In this document: positions 1 to 6,847 of the stretch, one piece after another | Layout of the letters: each line of letters starts with the position of its first letter | Position numbering within the stretch: position 1 is the stretch's first letter | Source: CAZBMJ01 sp964493205 | GTDB taxonomy: Bacteria > Myxococcota > UBA727 > JABDBI01 | Length of the DNA stretch: 64,000 bases | Reading direction: 5' to 3' | Assembly: GCA_964493205.1 (NCBI GenBank) | Contig: CAZBMJ010000002.1 | Location: forward strand, 74,769-138,768 | Notes under the pieces: generated by a model | Database searches by the model: none | Told to the model about the DNA's origin: nothing | What the model saw: only the letters and a program-made list of their open reading frames with translations | Translations under genes and position numbers: made by a program

Positions 1-232
1 TATCAGATGCTGCTAATTATATAGTTCAAGTTCTGAGGATACACTTAATAGTAATGAAGTATCGTTCAATAAAACTCCTAACCTAAGTCCTATGATATGG
101 TGAAGAGCAAACTATCAAACAAGACTATATACAAAAACATCAGGCTGGTTAAAAGAAGTAACTGTGAAATTTTCACCGTTTAAACCCCCTATGAGCTAGC
201 GAGTAGGGTTTCCAAGATTGGATAGCTTGAGG
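1..232 (+). ncRNA. Candidate group I intron core (5' end outside window)
   Basis: No convincing reading frame occupies this stretch, but it folds in the order expected of a group I intron core. Bases 18-26 pair with 123-131 (9 pairs, one G-U), a possible P3. Inside that helix lies a hairpin at 38-63, a possible P5. Bases 108-116 pair with 221-229 (8 of 9, with one A-C mismatch), a possible P7. The 5' strand of the P7 candidate lies just before the 3' strand of P3, which is the correct topology. A further hairpin lies at 187-210. An EDxHD nuclease gene follows directly, and that family is known to ride in phage group I introns. Splice sites and exons are not visible. A terminator after the nuclease gene is odd for a standard intron, so a structured leader or intron remnant is the main alternative. 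Confidence 0.38.
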
Positions 233-253
233 TATATCTAAAATTAAGTAAAT

Positions 254-775
254 ATGAGAATAGAGCCTATTATAAAGGAACTAGAAGAAGTAAAAATAAG
301 ACTAAGTAAGTTACAAGATTCTTTAAAAGAGTTTGATGATACTGCTAATAAATATCGTCAACAACTAATAATGAAGAGTACTCAATCTGAAAAAGTTATT
401 AAGGTGAAACTTAAATCTCTAAAAATAGATTTTGAATTTCAAAAAATTATAAAAAATAATAAAGCTTTTAGAATTGTAGATTTTTATTTACCTAAATATA
501 ATCTTATTATAGAAGTAGATGGTTTTTATCATTCTGATAATGAACAAAGAGGTAAAGATTTAATAAGAACTAATCAATTAGCTGATTTAGGTTACGATAA
601 AATTCTAAGATTAGATAATATAAAAGCTAAAAATATAACAGAAGCTGATTTGTTGAAATTAATTAAATTAGCTAAGCCTATAAGAAAATCTACAAATAAT
701 AAATTACAAAAAATAATAAAATATAAGCAACGTATAGAGCAACTTGAAAAGCTAGTACGAGATTTAAGCAAATAA
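254..775 (+). CDS. EDxHD/Vsr-like homing endonuclease (DUF559-like)
   Basis: 173 residues. The first 50 or so form a predicted coiled coil. The rest looks like a Vsr/DUF559 nuclease fold: a hydrophobic strand with VDFYLP, then IIEVDGFYH, and an Arg/Leu-rich helix ending near GYDKILRLD. The E-x-D, His and following acidic residues fit the EDxHD homing endonuclease family, known from I-Bth0305I in a phage group I intron. It would make a DNA break to spread itself or its host intron. It follows a group I-like folded RNA and is closed by its own terminator, so it looks like a self-contained mobile unit. Target site unknown. A freestanding Vsr-like repair nuclease is the alternative. Confidence 0.68.
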   Translation: MRIEPIIKELEEVKIRLSKLQDSLKEFDDTANKYRQQLIMKSTQSEKVIKVKLKSLKIDFEFQKIIKNNKAFRIVDFYLPKYNLIIEVDGFYHSDNEQRGKDLIRTNQLADLGYDKILRLDNIKAKNITEADLLKLIKLAKPIRKSTNNKLQKIIKYKQRIEQLEKLVRDLSK

Positions 776-797
776 ATTTTAATTTTAATCTGAATAT

Positions 798-836
798 AAA
801 TCCTTAATCTTTTATTAGATTAGGGATTTTTTTGTT
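798..836 (+). terminator. Rho-independent terminator after endonuclease gene
   Basis: A 13-bp stem (798-810 with 817-829, one G-U pair) with a 6-nt loop is followed by a T run. It ends the transcript of the nuclease gene and isolates it from the operon that begins after 865. Confidence 0.8.
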
Positions 837-864
837 TTACCTAATATATGTCAATTATTTTTCG

Positions 865-872
865 TAACTTTG
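865..872 (+). promoter_or_regulatory. Bacteroidetes-type promoter -7 element
   Basis: TAACTTTG matches the Bacteroidetes -7 consensus TAnnTTTG and sits 13 bases before the ATG at 886, after a terminator. It has the same TTTTTCG lead-in as the element at 4406. A clear TTTG -33 box at the usual spacing is not visible. Confidence 0.6.
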
Positions 873-885
873 TGTAAATTTAAAT

Positions 886-1041
886 ATGTCAGAAGATAGA
901 ATAAGTGCATTTGCATTTAATGTGGCAGAACAAATAGAAGATCTTATTAATGTAAGAACAAAAAATCTTGAAGAGGATAATAGAAAATATGAGTGGGAAA
1001 ACAATTATGATATAGAATCAATAGAATTTAAAGTAATATAA
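886..1041 (+). CDS. Small hypothetical protein (51 aa)
   Basis: An acidic 51-residue protein that I do not recognise. It begins MSEDRISAFAF and ends IEFKVI, with a probable amphipathic helix in the middle (EQIEDLINVRTKNLEED). It is the first gene after the promoter at 865 and is spaced 10 bases from the next small gene. The ATG is preceded by an A/T-rich leader without a Shine-Dalgarno sequence, which is normal for Bacteroidetes. Coding status rests on position, codon use and the tight spacing to its neighbours. Confidence 0.55.
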   Translation: MSEDRISAFAFNVAEQIEDLINVRTKNLEEDNRKYEWENNYDIESIEFKVI

Positions 1042-1051
1042 ACAATAAGTG

Positions 1052-1213
1052 ATGTCAAAAACAAATAAAGCTTTTGATAGGTATATGAATCCTGATGGAG
1101 GTAGAAAGAGAAAAGAATCTCAAATACATAAATCACCTAAAGATTATAAGAAGCTAAGTAACCAAGAATTAAAAGATTTATTAAACAAAACAAAAGATGA
1201 CAATAATATTTGA
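1052..1213 (+). CDS. Small basic hypothetical protein (53 aa)
   Basis: A 53-residue Lys-rich protein. A basic centre (GGRKRKESQ) is followed by a predicted helix (LSNQELKDLLNKTK). The stop lies 17 bases inside the ClpP-like gene, an overlap that suggests translational coupling. It may bind nucleic acid by charge alone, but no family is recognised. Confidence 0.5.
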   Translation: MSKTNKAFDRYMNPDGGRKRKESQIHKSPKDYKKLSNQELKDLLNKTKDDNNI

Positions 1214-1697
1214 TGATGAAATTAACGTAGATTCTGTAGAGAAATTCTGTATAGACCTAGATAACATTATGCGAGGATTAGAAGAAGGAGAAACAGTAGA
1301 CCTCTATATCTCAACCAATGGTGGACACAATGCATATATGCATGTTCTTATAAACTCTATTAATAAGTACGCAGATAAACTAGTTATATATCTTACTGAT
1401 ATAATGCAATCATGTGGTTTTATTATGTTGTGGTATTTAAGAAACTTCAATATATATGCATTGCCTTCATTTAGAGAATCTATGATACATAAAGTAGATA
1501 TGGTACACAGTGTATCTAATAAACATTTTAATAGAAGAACTCAAAGAATTAATGAAGATAATAAAACATGGTATGCTAGATGGAAAGAACTAGGACTTTC
1601 TAAAAAAGATTTAAAGAGATTTAAGAACAATAGAGATATTTACTTCTCTAGAGAACAAACATTAGAATTATTTCCTAACATAATAGAAATAGAATAA
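1197..1697 (+). CDS. ClpP-like serine protease (S14 fold) with intact triad
   Basis: 166 residues with a clear ClpP/crotonase-type pattern. The oxyanion strand reads YISTNGG (residues 37-43). The nucleophile is Ser72 in QSCGF, where ClpP has ASMG. The His is His98 in ESMIHKV, where ClpP has MIHQP. An Asp at 147 sits in NNRDIYFSREQ, matching the ClpP RDxxxSAxEA element. The spacings Ser-His 26 and His-Asp 49 are close to those in E. coli ClpP (25 and 49). It is shorter than bacterial ClpP (about 195-207 aa) and lacks an obvious N-terminal loop for a Clp ATPase. It could be a maturation protease for virion proteins or act on host proteins. It lies directly before a SET-domain gene with 1 base between them. 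The family call is firm; the substrate is unknown. Confidence 0.78.
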   Translation: MTIIFDDEINVDSVEKFCIDLDNIMRGLEEGETVDLYISTNGGHNAYMHVLINSINKYADKLVIYLTDIMQSCGFIMLWYLRNFNIYALPSFRESMIHKVDMVHSVSNKHFNRRTQRINEDNKTWYARWKELGLSKKDLKRFKNNRDIYFSREQTLELFPNIIEIE

Positions 1698-1698
1698 A

Positions 1699-2091
1699 AT
1701 GAAAACATATAAACCTTTACCTGATAATCTAACTATTAAACCTAGCTCTATACATGGACTAGGTGTATTTGCTACAGAAGATATACCACTTCAAAATACT
1801 TACGTATTTTTAGGTTATACTCACTACGTAATAGAAGGAACTTTATATAGAGTAAATTATGGTGGATTCATTAATCACTCTAATGATCCTAATTGTAAAT
1901 TATTTCCTATTAGTAAAGAAGAAGATTATGAAGCTTTTCAAATGGTTACAATCAAGGATATTAAAGCAGGAGAAGAGTTAACCTTAGATTACACAAGGGA
2001 GTTATGTGGATTAACAGGATATGAAGATGCTGATTTTTTAAAAGAAGAATTTAAATCATGTTTAAGTGATATTGAAAAATATGGATTTTAA
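1699..2091 (+). CDS. SET-domain protein lysine methyltransferase
   Basis: 130 residues covering a minimal SET domain. HGLGVFA (19-25) is the N-terminal SET motif for S-adenosylmethionine binding. GGFINHSNDPNC (55-66) contains the NHS cofactor motif and the pseudoknot. AGEELTLDYT (90-99) supplies the catalytic Tyr98. Family members transfer methyl groups to protein lysines. There are no pre-SET or post-SET Cys clusters beyond the NHSNDPNC Cys, so it is a compact bacterial/viral form. It is 1 base after the ClpP-like gene and overlaps the next small gene by 11 bases. The target could be a host nucleoid or ribosomal protein, or a phage protein; the sequence does not say. Confidence 0.82.
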   Translation: MKTYKPLPDNLTIKPSSIHGLGVFATEDIPLQNTYVFLGYTHYVIEGTLYRVNYGGFINHSNDPNCKLFPISKEEDYEAFQMVTIKDIKAGEELTLDYTRELCGLTGYEDADFLKEEFKSCLSDIEKYGF

Positions 2092-2215
2092 AAAATATAT
2101 AGAACTTAAACCGTTAGCTTTAAAACTACTTTATTCATTTGAGAAACATAAACTTCCTTATTATGATGAAACAAATAAAGTAGCAGAAATTATAAAAATA
2201 TTAAATAATAATTAA
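2081..2215 (+). CDS. Small hypothetical protein (44 aa)
   Basis: A 44-residue protein rich in Lys and Leu, probably all helical (LKPLALKLLYSFEKHKLPYY, then a second helix near residues 32-42). The ATG lies inside the last codons of the SET gene, an 11-base overlap typical of coupled phage genes. No family is recognised. Confidence 0.5.
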   Translation: MDFKKYIELKPLALKLLYSFEKHKLPYYDETNKVAEIIKILNNN

Positions 2216-2225
2216 ATAAATAAAA

Positions 2226-2447
2226 ATGATAATTAGACACAAAGCTGTAGTACAGCAACCAAGAATTAAAAGAGACAAAACTGGTATGGTATCATTTGGT
2301 ACTCTTTTAGAATTAACTAAAGAACAGTTTGATGAATTAAATGATACCTACTACAATGGTACAGAAGTATTCTTATTTGTAGTAGGAGAAGATGATTTAG
2401 TAGATTTTGTAAAAGAATTAGGTGAAGATCTTTTAAACAATAAATGA
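2226..2447 (+). CDS. Hypothetical protein (73 aa)
   Basis: 73 residues with a mix of strands and helices and an acidic C-terminus (VGEDDLVDFVKELGEDLL). Not recognised. It ends in TGA, which overlaps the ATG of the next gene in an ATGA arrangement, so the two are probably co-translated. It belongs to the early-type cluster that starts at 886. Confidence 0.6.
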   Translation: MIIRHKAVVQQPRIKRDKTGMVSFGTLLELTKEQFDELNDTYYNGTEVFLFVVGEDDLVDFVKELGEDLLNNK

Positions 2448-2725
2448 TGAAAGTAATTGAGATAAGTTTAGAAGATTATAATAAACTAGAACTTAAACCT
2501 ATCTTTGAAGAGTTAAACGTTGAGTATGTGTTAGGAGGTTATTATGGATTAACTAAATTAAGAAAAGAAGAATTCTTTAGTGAATTAGAAATGATTCATA
2601 TACCTGGTTTTGATAATTCAATGTTCTTCTTTTTAAGAAGGGATATTCCAGGAACTAATCAATCATATAGTTTAATTCTCTATAGTGGAGTAAATATAGT
2701 AGGACATATAAAAATAAAAATATAA
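2444..2725 (+). CDS. Hypothetical protein (93 aa)
   Basis: 93 residues, not recognised. The ATG overlaps the stop of the previous gene. There are two adjacent Met codons, so the start could be either. The predicted fold is alpha plus beta, with hydrophobic strands near the C-terminus (SLILYSGVNIVGHIKI). It abuts the VWA gene, whose ATG overlaps its stop by one base. Confidence 0.6.
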   Translation: MMKVIEISLEDYNKLELKPIFEELNVEYVLGGYYGLTKLRKEEFFSELEMIHIPGFDNSMFFFLRRDIPGTNQSYSLILYSGVNIVGHIKIKI

Positions 2726-3333
2726 TGAAAACAATTTGTAATTTAATTTTAGTAGATGCATCAGGAAGTATGCAAAATAGAGTATCAGATGTTAAAGGTG
2801 GTTTAATGAAACTATTCTCTGATATTAAGGAAGAAAAGGAACTTAATCAGCATACTATTGTATGTGATTTTTCTAATGATTTTAATGTACTCGTTAATAC
2901 AGTAGATTCTAAGCTTTTAACTTCAGAAATGATAGATAAGTATAAAACTAGAGGATCAACTTCATTATTTGATGCTATTAAGAAATCATTTGAATTAGTT
3001 CCAAAAGGAGTAGATGGTGTATTTGTATCTATTATAACTGATGGAGAAGAAAACTCTTCTGTAGAATGTAATTCAACTCAAGTAAAACAATTAATATCTT
3101 TAGGTAAAGAAAATAAATGGGGTATTACGTTTATGGGGTGTGATGAGAAAGCATTAGATATAGCTAAATCCATAGGTATAAATAGTATACTACAATTTGC
3201 AGATAATGCATTAGGTTATGAGAAAGCAAGTAAAGAAAGAAGTTTTGCTTATGCAAGTTATACATCTAGCGTTAAAAAAGCAGTTACATTAGATGAGATT
3301 CAATCTGATGATTTATTCACTAAACCAAATTAA
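2725..3333 (+). CDS. Von Willebrand factor A (VWA) domain protein
   Basis: 202 residues with an intact metal-ion-dependent adhesion site. DASGSM (11-16) gives the DxSxS motif, RGSTSLFDAI the Thr, and ITDGEEN the Asp. The fold continues with hydrophobic strands (GITFMGCDE) and a helical C-terminus. There is no signal peptide or membrane segment, so it acts in the cytoplasm. Cytoplasmic VWA proteins often work with AAA+ ATPases or metal chelatases, but no such partner is visible here. It follows the ClpP-like and SET genes in one apparent operon. Confidence 0.82.
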   Translation: MKTICNLILVDASGSMQNRVSDVKGGLMKLFSDIKEEKELNQHTIVCDFSNDFNVLVNTVDSKLLTSEMIDKYKTRGSTSLFDAIKKSFELVPKGVDGVFVSIITDGEENSSVECNSTQVKQLISLGKENKWGITFMGCDEKALDIAKSIGINSILQFADNALGYEKASKERSFAYASYTSSVKKAVTLDEIQSDDLFTKPN

Positions 3334-3334
3334 T

Positions 3335-3409
3335 ATGAAAAAACAAATTAAACCAAAACCTAAAATTACTAAAATGAGTAAAGGAGGTAAAGTTAAAAAG
3401 AATTGTTAA
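3335..3409 (+). CDS. Tiny basic peptide (24 aa)
   Basis: A 24-codon frame starting one base after the VWA stop. It is strongly basic, with 10 Lys, and includes KMSKGGKVKKNC at the end. The position between the VWA gene and the terminator, and the lack of any leader, fit a real translated peptide. At this size, chance cannot be ruled out. Confidence 0.35.
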   Translation: MKKQIKPKPKITKMSKGGKVKKNC

Positions 3410-3415
3410 CAAAAA

Positions 3416-3441
3416 AAAGGAGAGTATTTTTACTCTCCTTT
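3416..3441. terminator. Bidirectional terminator between convergent genes
   Basis: A perfect 11-bp stem (3416-3426 with 3431-3441) has a TTTT loop. A and T runs flank it, so it can stop transcription from the plus-strand cluster and from the minus-strand nuclease gene that ends at 3447. Confidence 0.85.
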
Positions 3442-3446
3442 CTTGT

Positions 3447-4283
3447 TTAAAAATCATACTTAATTTTTCTTGGAATAATACTCTCTATTTCCTTCTTCAT
3501 GTATTCAAATCTATATGGTTTGTTTAGATGTGTAAATCCCAGATATCTAGGAGTAAATCCTCCTTGCTCTAATAACCACGCATACGCACTTATCTGTAGT
3601 CTATAATGGTTGTAGTTACAGCAGCCTAAATGGTCTAAAGGACTTAACATTTTACCGCCATAAAAATTAGCAGTTTTTATTTCCTTATTAGTCTTATGAT
3701 CATCTATATCTATATACCTTACTCCTTTAATAGTATCTATAAATACAAGGTCTGCTTGTCCTGCTATTTTAACCTCTGAATTCCATAATATACATTCAGG
3801 ATGAAAACCATCTTCTAAATCTATTAGTTGTTTAACAGAAGAAGTTCTAACTTCCTCTCCTTTCTTAAATTCAATAATACTAGAAGGAATAGTCTTACAT
3901 TCTATATTAGTGTAAGGATTAATACACACACCACTTCTTAAAGCTTGTTGTTCTTTAAATGTGTGATAATCATTTCCTTTTTTAATAGAAGCATTTCTCT
4001 TATCTTCCCATTCTTCTAATATCTCTTTGATAACAGGTGCTACAAGCTCATCAGAGACCACTGAGCGAAAGAAATTTATAATCCTAGGATCAGTATGATG
4101 AAGTCCTGAGATTTGTCTCAGACGCTTAAACTCTCCTTTACCTAAAATCCTTTCATAAGCTTTATACTTACTGTAGTGATCTCCCATAAAAGGACGCTTG
4201 TACTTACCTATCAAAGTACTAACAGAAGTATATACTTCATTCTCTAGTTCGTAAGTGTGTAATTTTGAATTAAATTTTATCAT
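3447..4283 (-). CDS. PD-(D/E)XK nuclease (RecB/Cas4-like)
   Basis: 278 residues, the only clear minus-strand gene. A GNDYHTFKE motif (103-111) resembles the GxxxHxxxE element of RecB-family nucleases. Asp178 in GQADLVFID and DDHKT (194-198) form the D...DxK active site, and LQISAYAWLLE (229-239) is the RecB Q-x-x-x-Y motif. Such nucleases cut single- or double-stranded DNA ends in recombination and repair, and crAss-like phages commonly carry one. It is transcribed from its own promoter (4311-4318) and ends at a shared bidirectional terminator. Confidence 0.75.
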   Translation of the reverse strand: MIKFNSKLHTYELENEVYTSVSTLIGKYKRPFMGDHYSKYKAYERILGKGEFKRLRQISGLHHTDPRIINFFRSVVSDELVAPVIKEILEEWEDKRNASIKKGNDYHTFKEQQALRSGVCINPYTNIECKTIPSSIIEFKKGEEVRTSSVKQLIDLEDGFHPECILWNSEVKIAGQADLVFIDTIKGVRYIDIDDHKTNKEIKTANFYGGKMLSPLDHLGCCNYNHYRLQISAYAWLLEQGGFTPRYLGFTHLNKPYRFEYMKKEIESIIPRKIKYDF

Positions 4284-4310
4284 ATATTTATTATTTTACT
4301 CATTTAACTG

Positions 4311-4318
4311 CAAAGTTA
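4311..4318 (-). promoter_or_regulatory. Minus-strand -7 element for nuclease gene
   Basis: Read on the minus strand, this is TAACTTTG followed by CAG, about 28 bases before the nuclease ATG. It forms a divergent pair with the element at 4406. No -33 box is convincing, though a T-rich tract lies just upstream. Confidence 0.6.
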
Positions 4319-4405
4319 CAACAAAAAAATGACTTATTTTGTATATTATCCTATTTTTTTAACATAGAAATTAATAATACCCTTCTTTTTTAAATATATT
4401 TTTCG

Positions 4406-4413
4406 TAACTTTG
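4406..4413 (+). promoter_or_regulatory. Bacteroidetes-type promoter -7 element
   Basis: TAACTTTGCA preceded by TTTTTCG, 18 bases before the ATG at 4432. It is the probable promoter of the operon running from 4432 to the terminator at 7660. Its flanks closely match those of the element at 865. Confidence 0.65.
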
Positions 4414-4431
4414 CACTAAAGTTAGAAAGCA

Positions 4432-4791
4432 ATGAAGATAATTAAACTAAATTCTAAATATGAACTACTATCTATAATGATAGACTTAGCTCTTATTTTA
4501 AAATTACCTAAAGAATTTGGTCTTAGAGATAGAGAAAAGGAATTTCTAATACATACTATTATATTGTCTAATGAAGGTTATACTTTAGAAAGCGCAGAGA
4601 TGGTAAAGACCATAGCAAAGCTTATGAACATTAAACCTGATGATGTATATAATTATAGAAAGATTCTAAAAAATAAAGGATGGTTAGTTCAAACTATAGA
4701 TGGTTTTGAATTATTAAGTGCTTTAGATTATACAGATAGAGATATTCCTAATGATATAGAAATTAAATATAAACTATCAGTAGCAAGATGA
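4432..4791 (+). CDS. Hypothetical protein, possible winged-helix
   Basis: 119 residues, mostly helical. Residues 60-95 (KLMNIKPDDVYNYRKILKNK then GWLVQT) look like a helix-turn-helix with a short wing, as in small DNA-binding or replication-associated proteins. It is the first gene after the promoter and overlaps the HU/IHF-like gene by 4 bases (ATGA). Regulation of the virion operon is possible but not shown. Confidence 0.6.
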   Translation: MKIIKLNSKYELLSIMIDLALILKLPKEFGLRDREKEFLIHTIILSNEGYTLESAEMVKTIAKLMNIKPDDVYNYRKILKNKGWLVQTIDGFELLSALDYTDRDIPNDIEIKYKLSVAR

Positions 4792-5174
4792 CCTTTTATG
4801 ATAAAAATGAAGATATAATAAATGCCCTATCTTCAAAACATAGGGTAGAAAGAGATTTAATAGAACAGATGATTAATCATACATTTCTATCAGTAAGAGA
4901 AGCAATGGCACTAGAAGAGATGCCAAATATTTTACTACATAACTGGGGAAGATTTTTTCCTCGTCTTAGGCACATTGAGAATAAGCTCTTGAAGTATTCT
5001 ATTTACTTAAGAAAAGGAGGTATTCTAAATGATTATAATTTTAAACGTTTGAGAGCTTTTCTCAGTGCCTATGACAGATTATGTAATGAATCAAAAAGAG
5101 TTAAAAAAGATTTTGAATATTTAAAAGAACAAGTAATAATATATGAAGCAAGAAACAGAGACGAGGAAGAATGA
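4788..5174 (+). CDS. HU/IHF-like DNA-binding protein
   Basis: 128 residues. The N-terminal 70 residues follow the HU/IHF plan: a helical pair with EDIINALSSKH and EQMINHTFLSVREAM, then a strand LLHNWGRFFPRLRHIENK that matches the HU 'GFGxFxxRxRxxR' turn. The C-terminal 50 residues are a basic helix and replace the DNA-binding arms of classic HU (about 90 aa). HU/IHF homologues are recurrent in crAss-like genomes near the packaging genes, where they may bend DNA or condense the genome. It overlaps both neighbours. Confidence 0.55.
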   Translation: MTFYDKNEDIINALSSKHRVERDLIEQMINHTFLSVREAMALEEMPNILLHNWGRFFPRLRHIENKLLKYSIYLRKGGILNDYNFKRLRAFLSAYDRLCNESKRVKKDFEYLKEQVIIYEARNRDEEE

Positions 5175-5469
5175 TCCAGTAGTATTTGCTTTATCTACAC
5201 AAACATGGTTGATTAAAAAACATCCTGTAGATGAAGAAAGTAATATTATAGATCCTAATTTTAATGCTAGAACTTATACTAAAAAAGCATACAAAGCATT
5301 CTTACAAGGTAAATCTTATTTTACTTATAAAGGAACTACGTATGTTGTTCCTAAGATGCAACGAAGTACATTAGATAAACATCTAGATAGTATAAACTTA
5401 GATGAGAATGGAAATTTAATTGTTCCAGAAGAAAGTATAGAAAATAAAATTATAGAGCAATGGGGATAA
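5143..5469 (+). CDS. Hypothetical protein (108 aa)
   Basis: 108 residues, not recognised. A basic stretch (ARTYTKKAYKAFLQGKSYF) precedes strand-like segments and an acidic tail. It starts 32 bases inside the HU/IHF-like gene and its stop overlaps the next start by 10 bases, so it is part of a tightly packed operon. Confidence 0.6.
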   Translation: MKQETETRKNDPVVFALSTQTWLIKKHPVDEESNIIDPNFNARTYTKKAYKAFLQGKSYFTYKGTTYVVPKMQRSTLDKHLDSINLDENGNLIVPEESIENKIIEQWG

Positions 5470-5711
5470 GAGATATAGAAAATTTAACTACTCCTGAATA
5501 TTTAGCTATTCTAATTAATTATCTAGCAGTATTACAGGATGGTAGAACAAAACCAGACACAAAAGGTGGCGGTTATATAAGAGAAAGTGTTTACAATATT
5601 GATGAGATAGAAGAAGTTAAAAATGAGATAAATAATATTCTTAGAATTAACATAGCACCTAAATCAATAGAATTTGTAAATAAAACTAAAAATAATTATT
5701 TTAATAAGTAA
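5460..5711 (+). CDS. Hypothetical protein (83 aa)
   Basis: 83 residues, not recognised. A helical N-terminus (LTTPEYLAILINYLAVLQDG) is followed by a Gly-rich turn and a second acidic helix. The start overlaps the previous gene by 10 bases. Confidence 0.58.
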   Translation: MGIRDIENLTTPEYLAILINYLAVLQDGRTKPDTKGGGYIRESVYNIDEIEEVKNEINNILRINIAPKSIEFVNKTKNNYFNK

Positions 5712-5721
5712 ATAGAAAGAA

Positions 5722-6405
5722 ATGACAAACGGACCTACATTAATGAACATGAAGAATGGATCTAGTATTCCTAGTTCTAAAATGCAACTTAAACAAAGAG
5801 CAGGAGAAGCAACTTTTAATTATGGGGCTAATCCAACACCTGAACAACTTGAAACAAGAGTATTAGAATTAACTAAAGATAATACTGAACTAATTAATAA
5901 ACAAAGAGAGAGAGAAAGAATTAGTAGAGAAGCAATGGAAGCATCTTATAAAGAATGGTTAAAAATTCCATTAGAAGATAAATATATTAATGAACAATTA
6001 CTTGTTCCTGATACAGTTCTTATTCGTCTATTTTATTATAATGAATCTGAAAATATTAGTTCAGTTCTTATTCTAAGCGAAGAAGATAAAAAGTCTTTTC
6101 ATAAAGTACTTCCTATAGGTAGAATACTTAGTTCTAATGTAGACTTTCTAAAACCTGGAGATATAGTTAAACTACCAGCAGTTTATGGAAAGAACGTATT
6201 AAGTCATGAATGGGTACAATGGTCTAAAGATGTAGCAGAACAACCTTCTCTAAAAAGAGAATATCCTATGCCTCCTATGTATATAGGAAAGCTTAATGAA
6301 TGGTCTAATTACATCTATCAGGTAGATCCTTTCTCAGATACATCTATGGAAGATCAACATACATTTTGTATTCCTTATAGAATATTACAAACTAAAAGTA
6401 TATAA
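5722..6405 (+). CDS. Hypothetical protein with GroES-like segment
   Basis: 227 residues. Residues 40-85 form a charged coiled coil (KDNTELINKQRERERISREA). Residues 95-165 read like a beta-barrel with GroES-type features: DTVLIRLFYY at the start, then LPIGRILSSN and LKPGDIVKLPAVYGK, which resembles the co-chaperonin 'GDxVxxxxYGK' element. Phages such as T4 carry their own GroES-like protein (gp31) for capsid folding. The similarity is by eye and no mobile loop is obvious, so the family call is tentative. Confidence 0.55.
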   Translation: MTNGPTLMNMKNGSSIPSSKMQLKQRAGEATFNYGANPTPEQLETRVLELTKDNTELINKQRERERISREAMEASYKEWLKIPLEDKYINEQLLVPDTVLIRLFYYNESENISSVLILSEEDKKSFHKVLPIGRILSSNVDFLKPGDIVKLPAVYGKNVLSHEWVQWSKDVAEQPSLKREYPMPPMYIGKLNEWSNYIYQVDPFSDTSMEDQHTFCIPYRILQTKSI

Positions 6406-6406
6406 G

Positions 6407-6847
6407 ATGAGTAAGTTTAAAGAAGGAGATATTATAGTAAAAAACGACTACACATATGTTTGTAGAATAGTAGGAGAAACAGAAGCATTATTTGAAAAAA
6501 GATGGTTTAAGGGATTGTTTAAAAATCCTGAAAATTCTCCTTGTGTTAGTGGTTGTGGTGATGAAGGATTTTCATGTAATGATACTATAATTTTATTTTC
6601 AGACAAATGTAGATATTTAGTAAATACTAAACATAGTAATAATAAAAATGTTTGCTCAACAAAAGATAATTTATATCCAGTAATAGGAACATATATACAA
6701 TGTCAAGGTACTCCTATTAATTTAGAAAAATTAAAATATCATTATCCAGAAGCATATAAAAACTATATTACAAGTTTATATGATAGATTACCTAAAGAAC
6801 AAGTAGAAATGGAGGTTAAAAAGAAAAATAAAAAATCTAAAAAATGA
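6407..6847 (+). CDS. Hypothetical Cys-containing protein (146 aa)
   Basis: 146 residues. The middle carries a Cys cluster (CVSGCGDEGFSC, then further single Cys). The C-terminus is a Lys-rich tail (KKKNKKSKK). Not recognised. The stop overlaps the ATG of the membrane protein that follows. Confidence 0.58.
   Translation: MSKFKEGDIIVKNDYTYVCRIVGETEALFEKRWFKGLFKNPENSPCVSGCGDEGFSCNDTIILFSDKCRYLVNTKHSNNKNVCSTKDNLYPVIGTYIQCQGTPINLEKLKYHYPEAYKNYITSLYDRLPKEQVEMEVKKKNKKSKK

Noticed and set aside
1..253. Group II intron domain V
   Set aside because: The hairpin at 187-210 has about the right size but lacks the AGC triad and GAAA-type loop of domain V; the P3/P7 layout of a group I core fits better.
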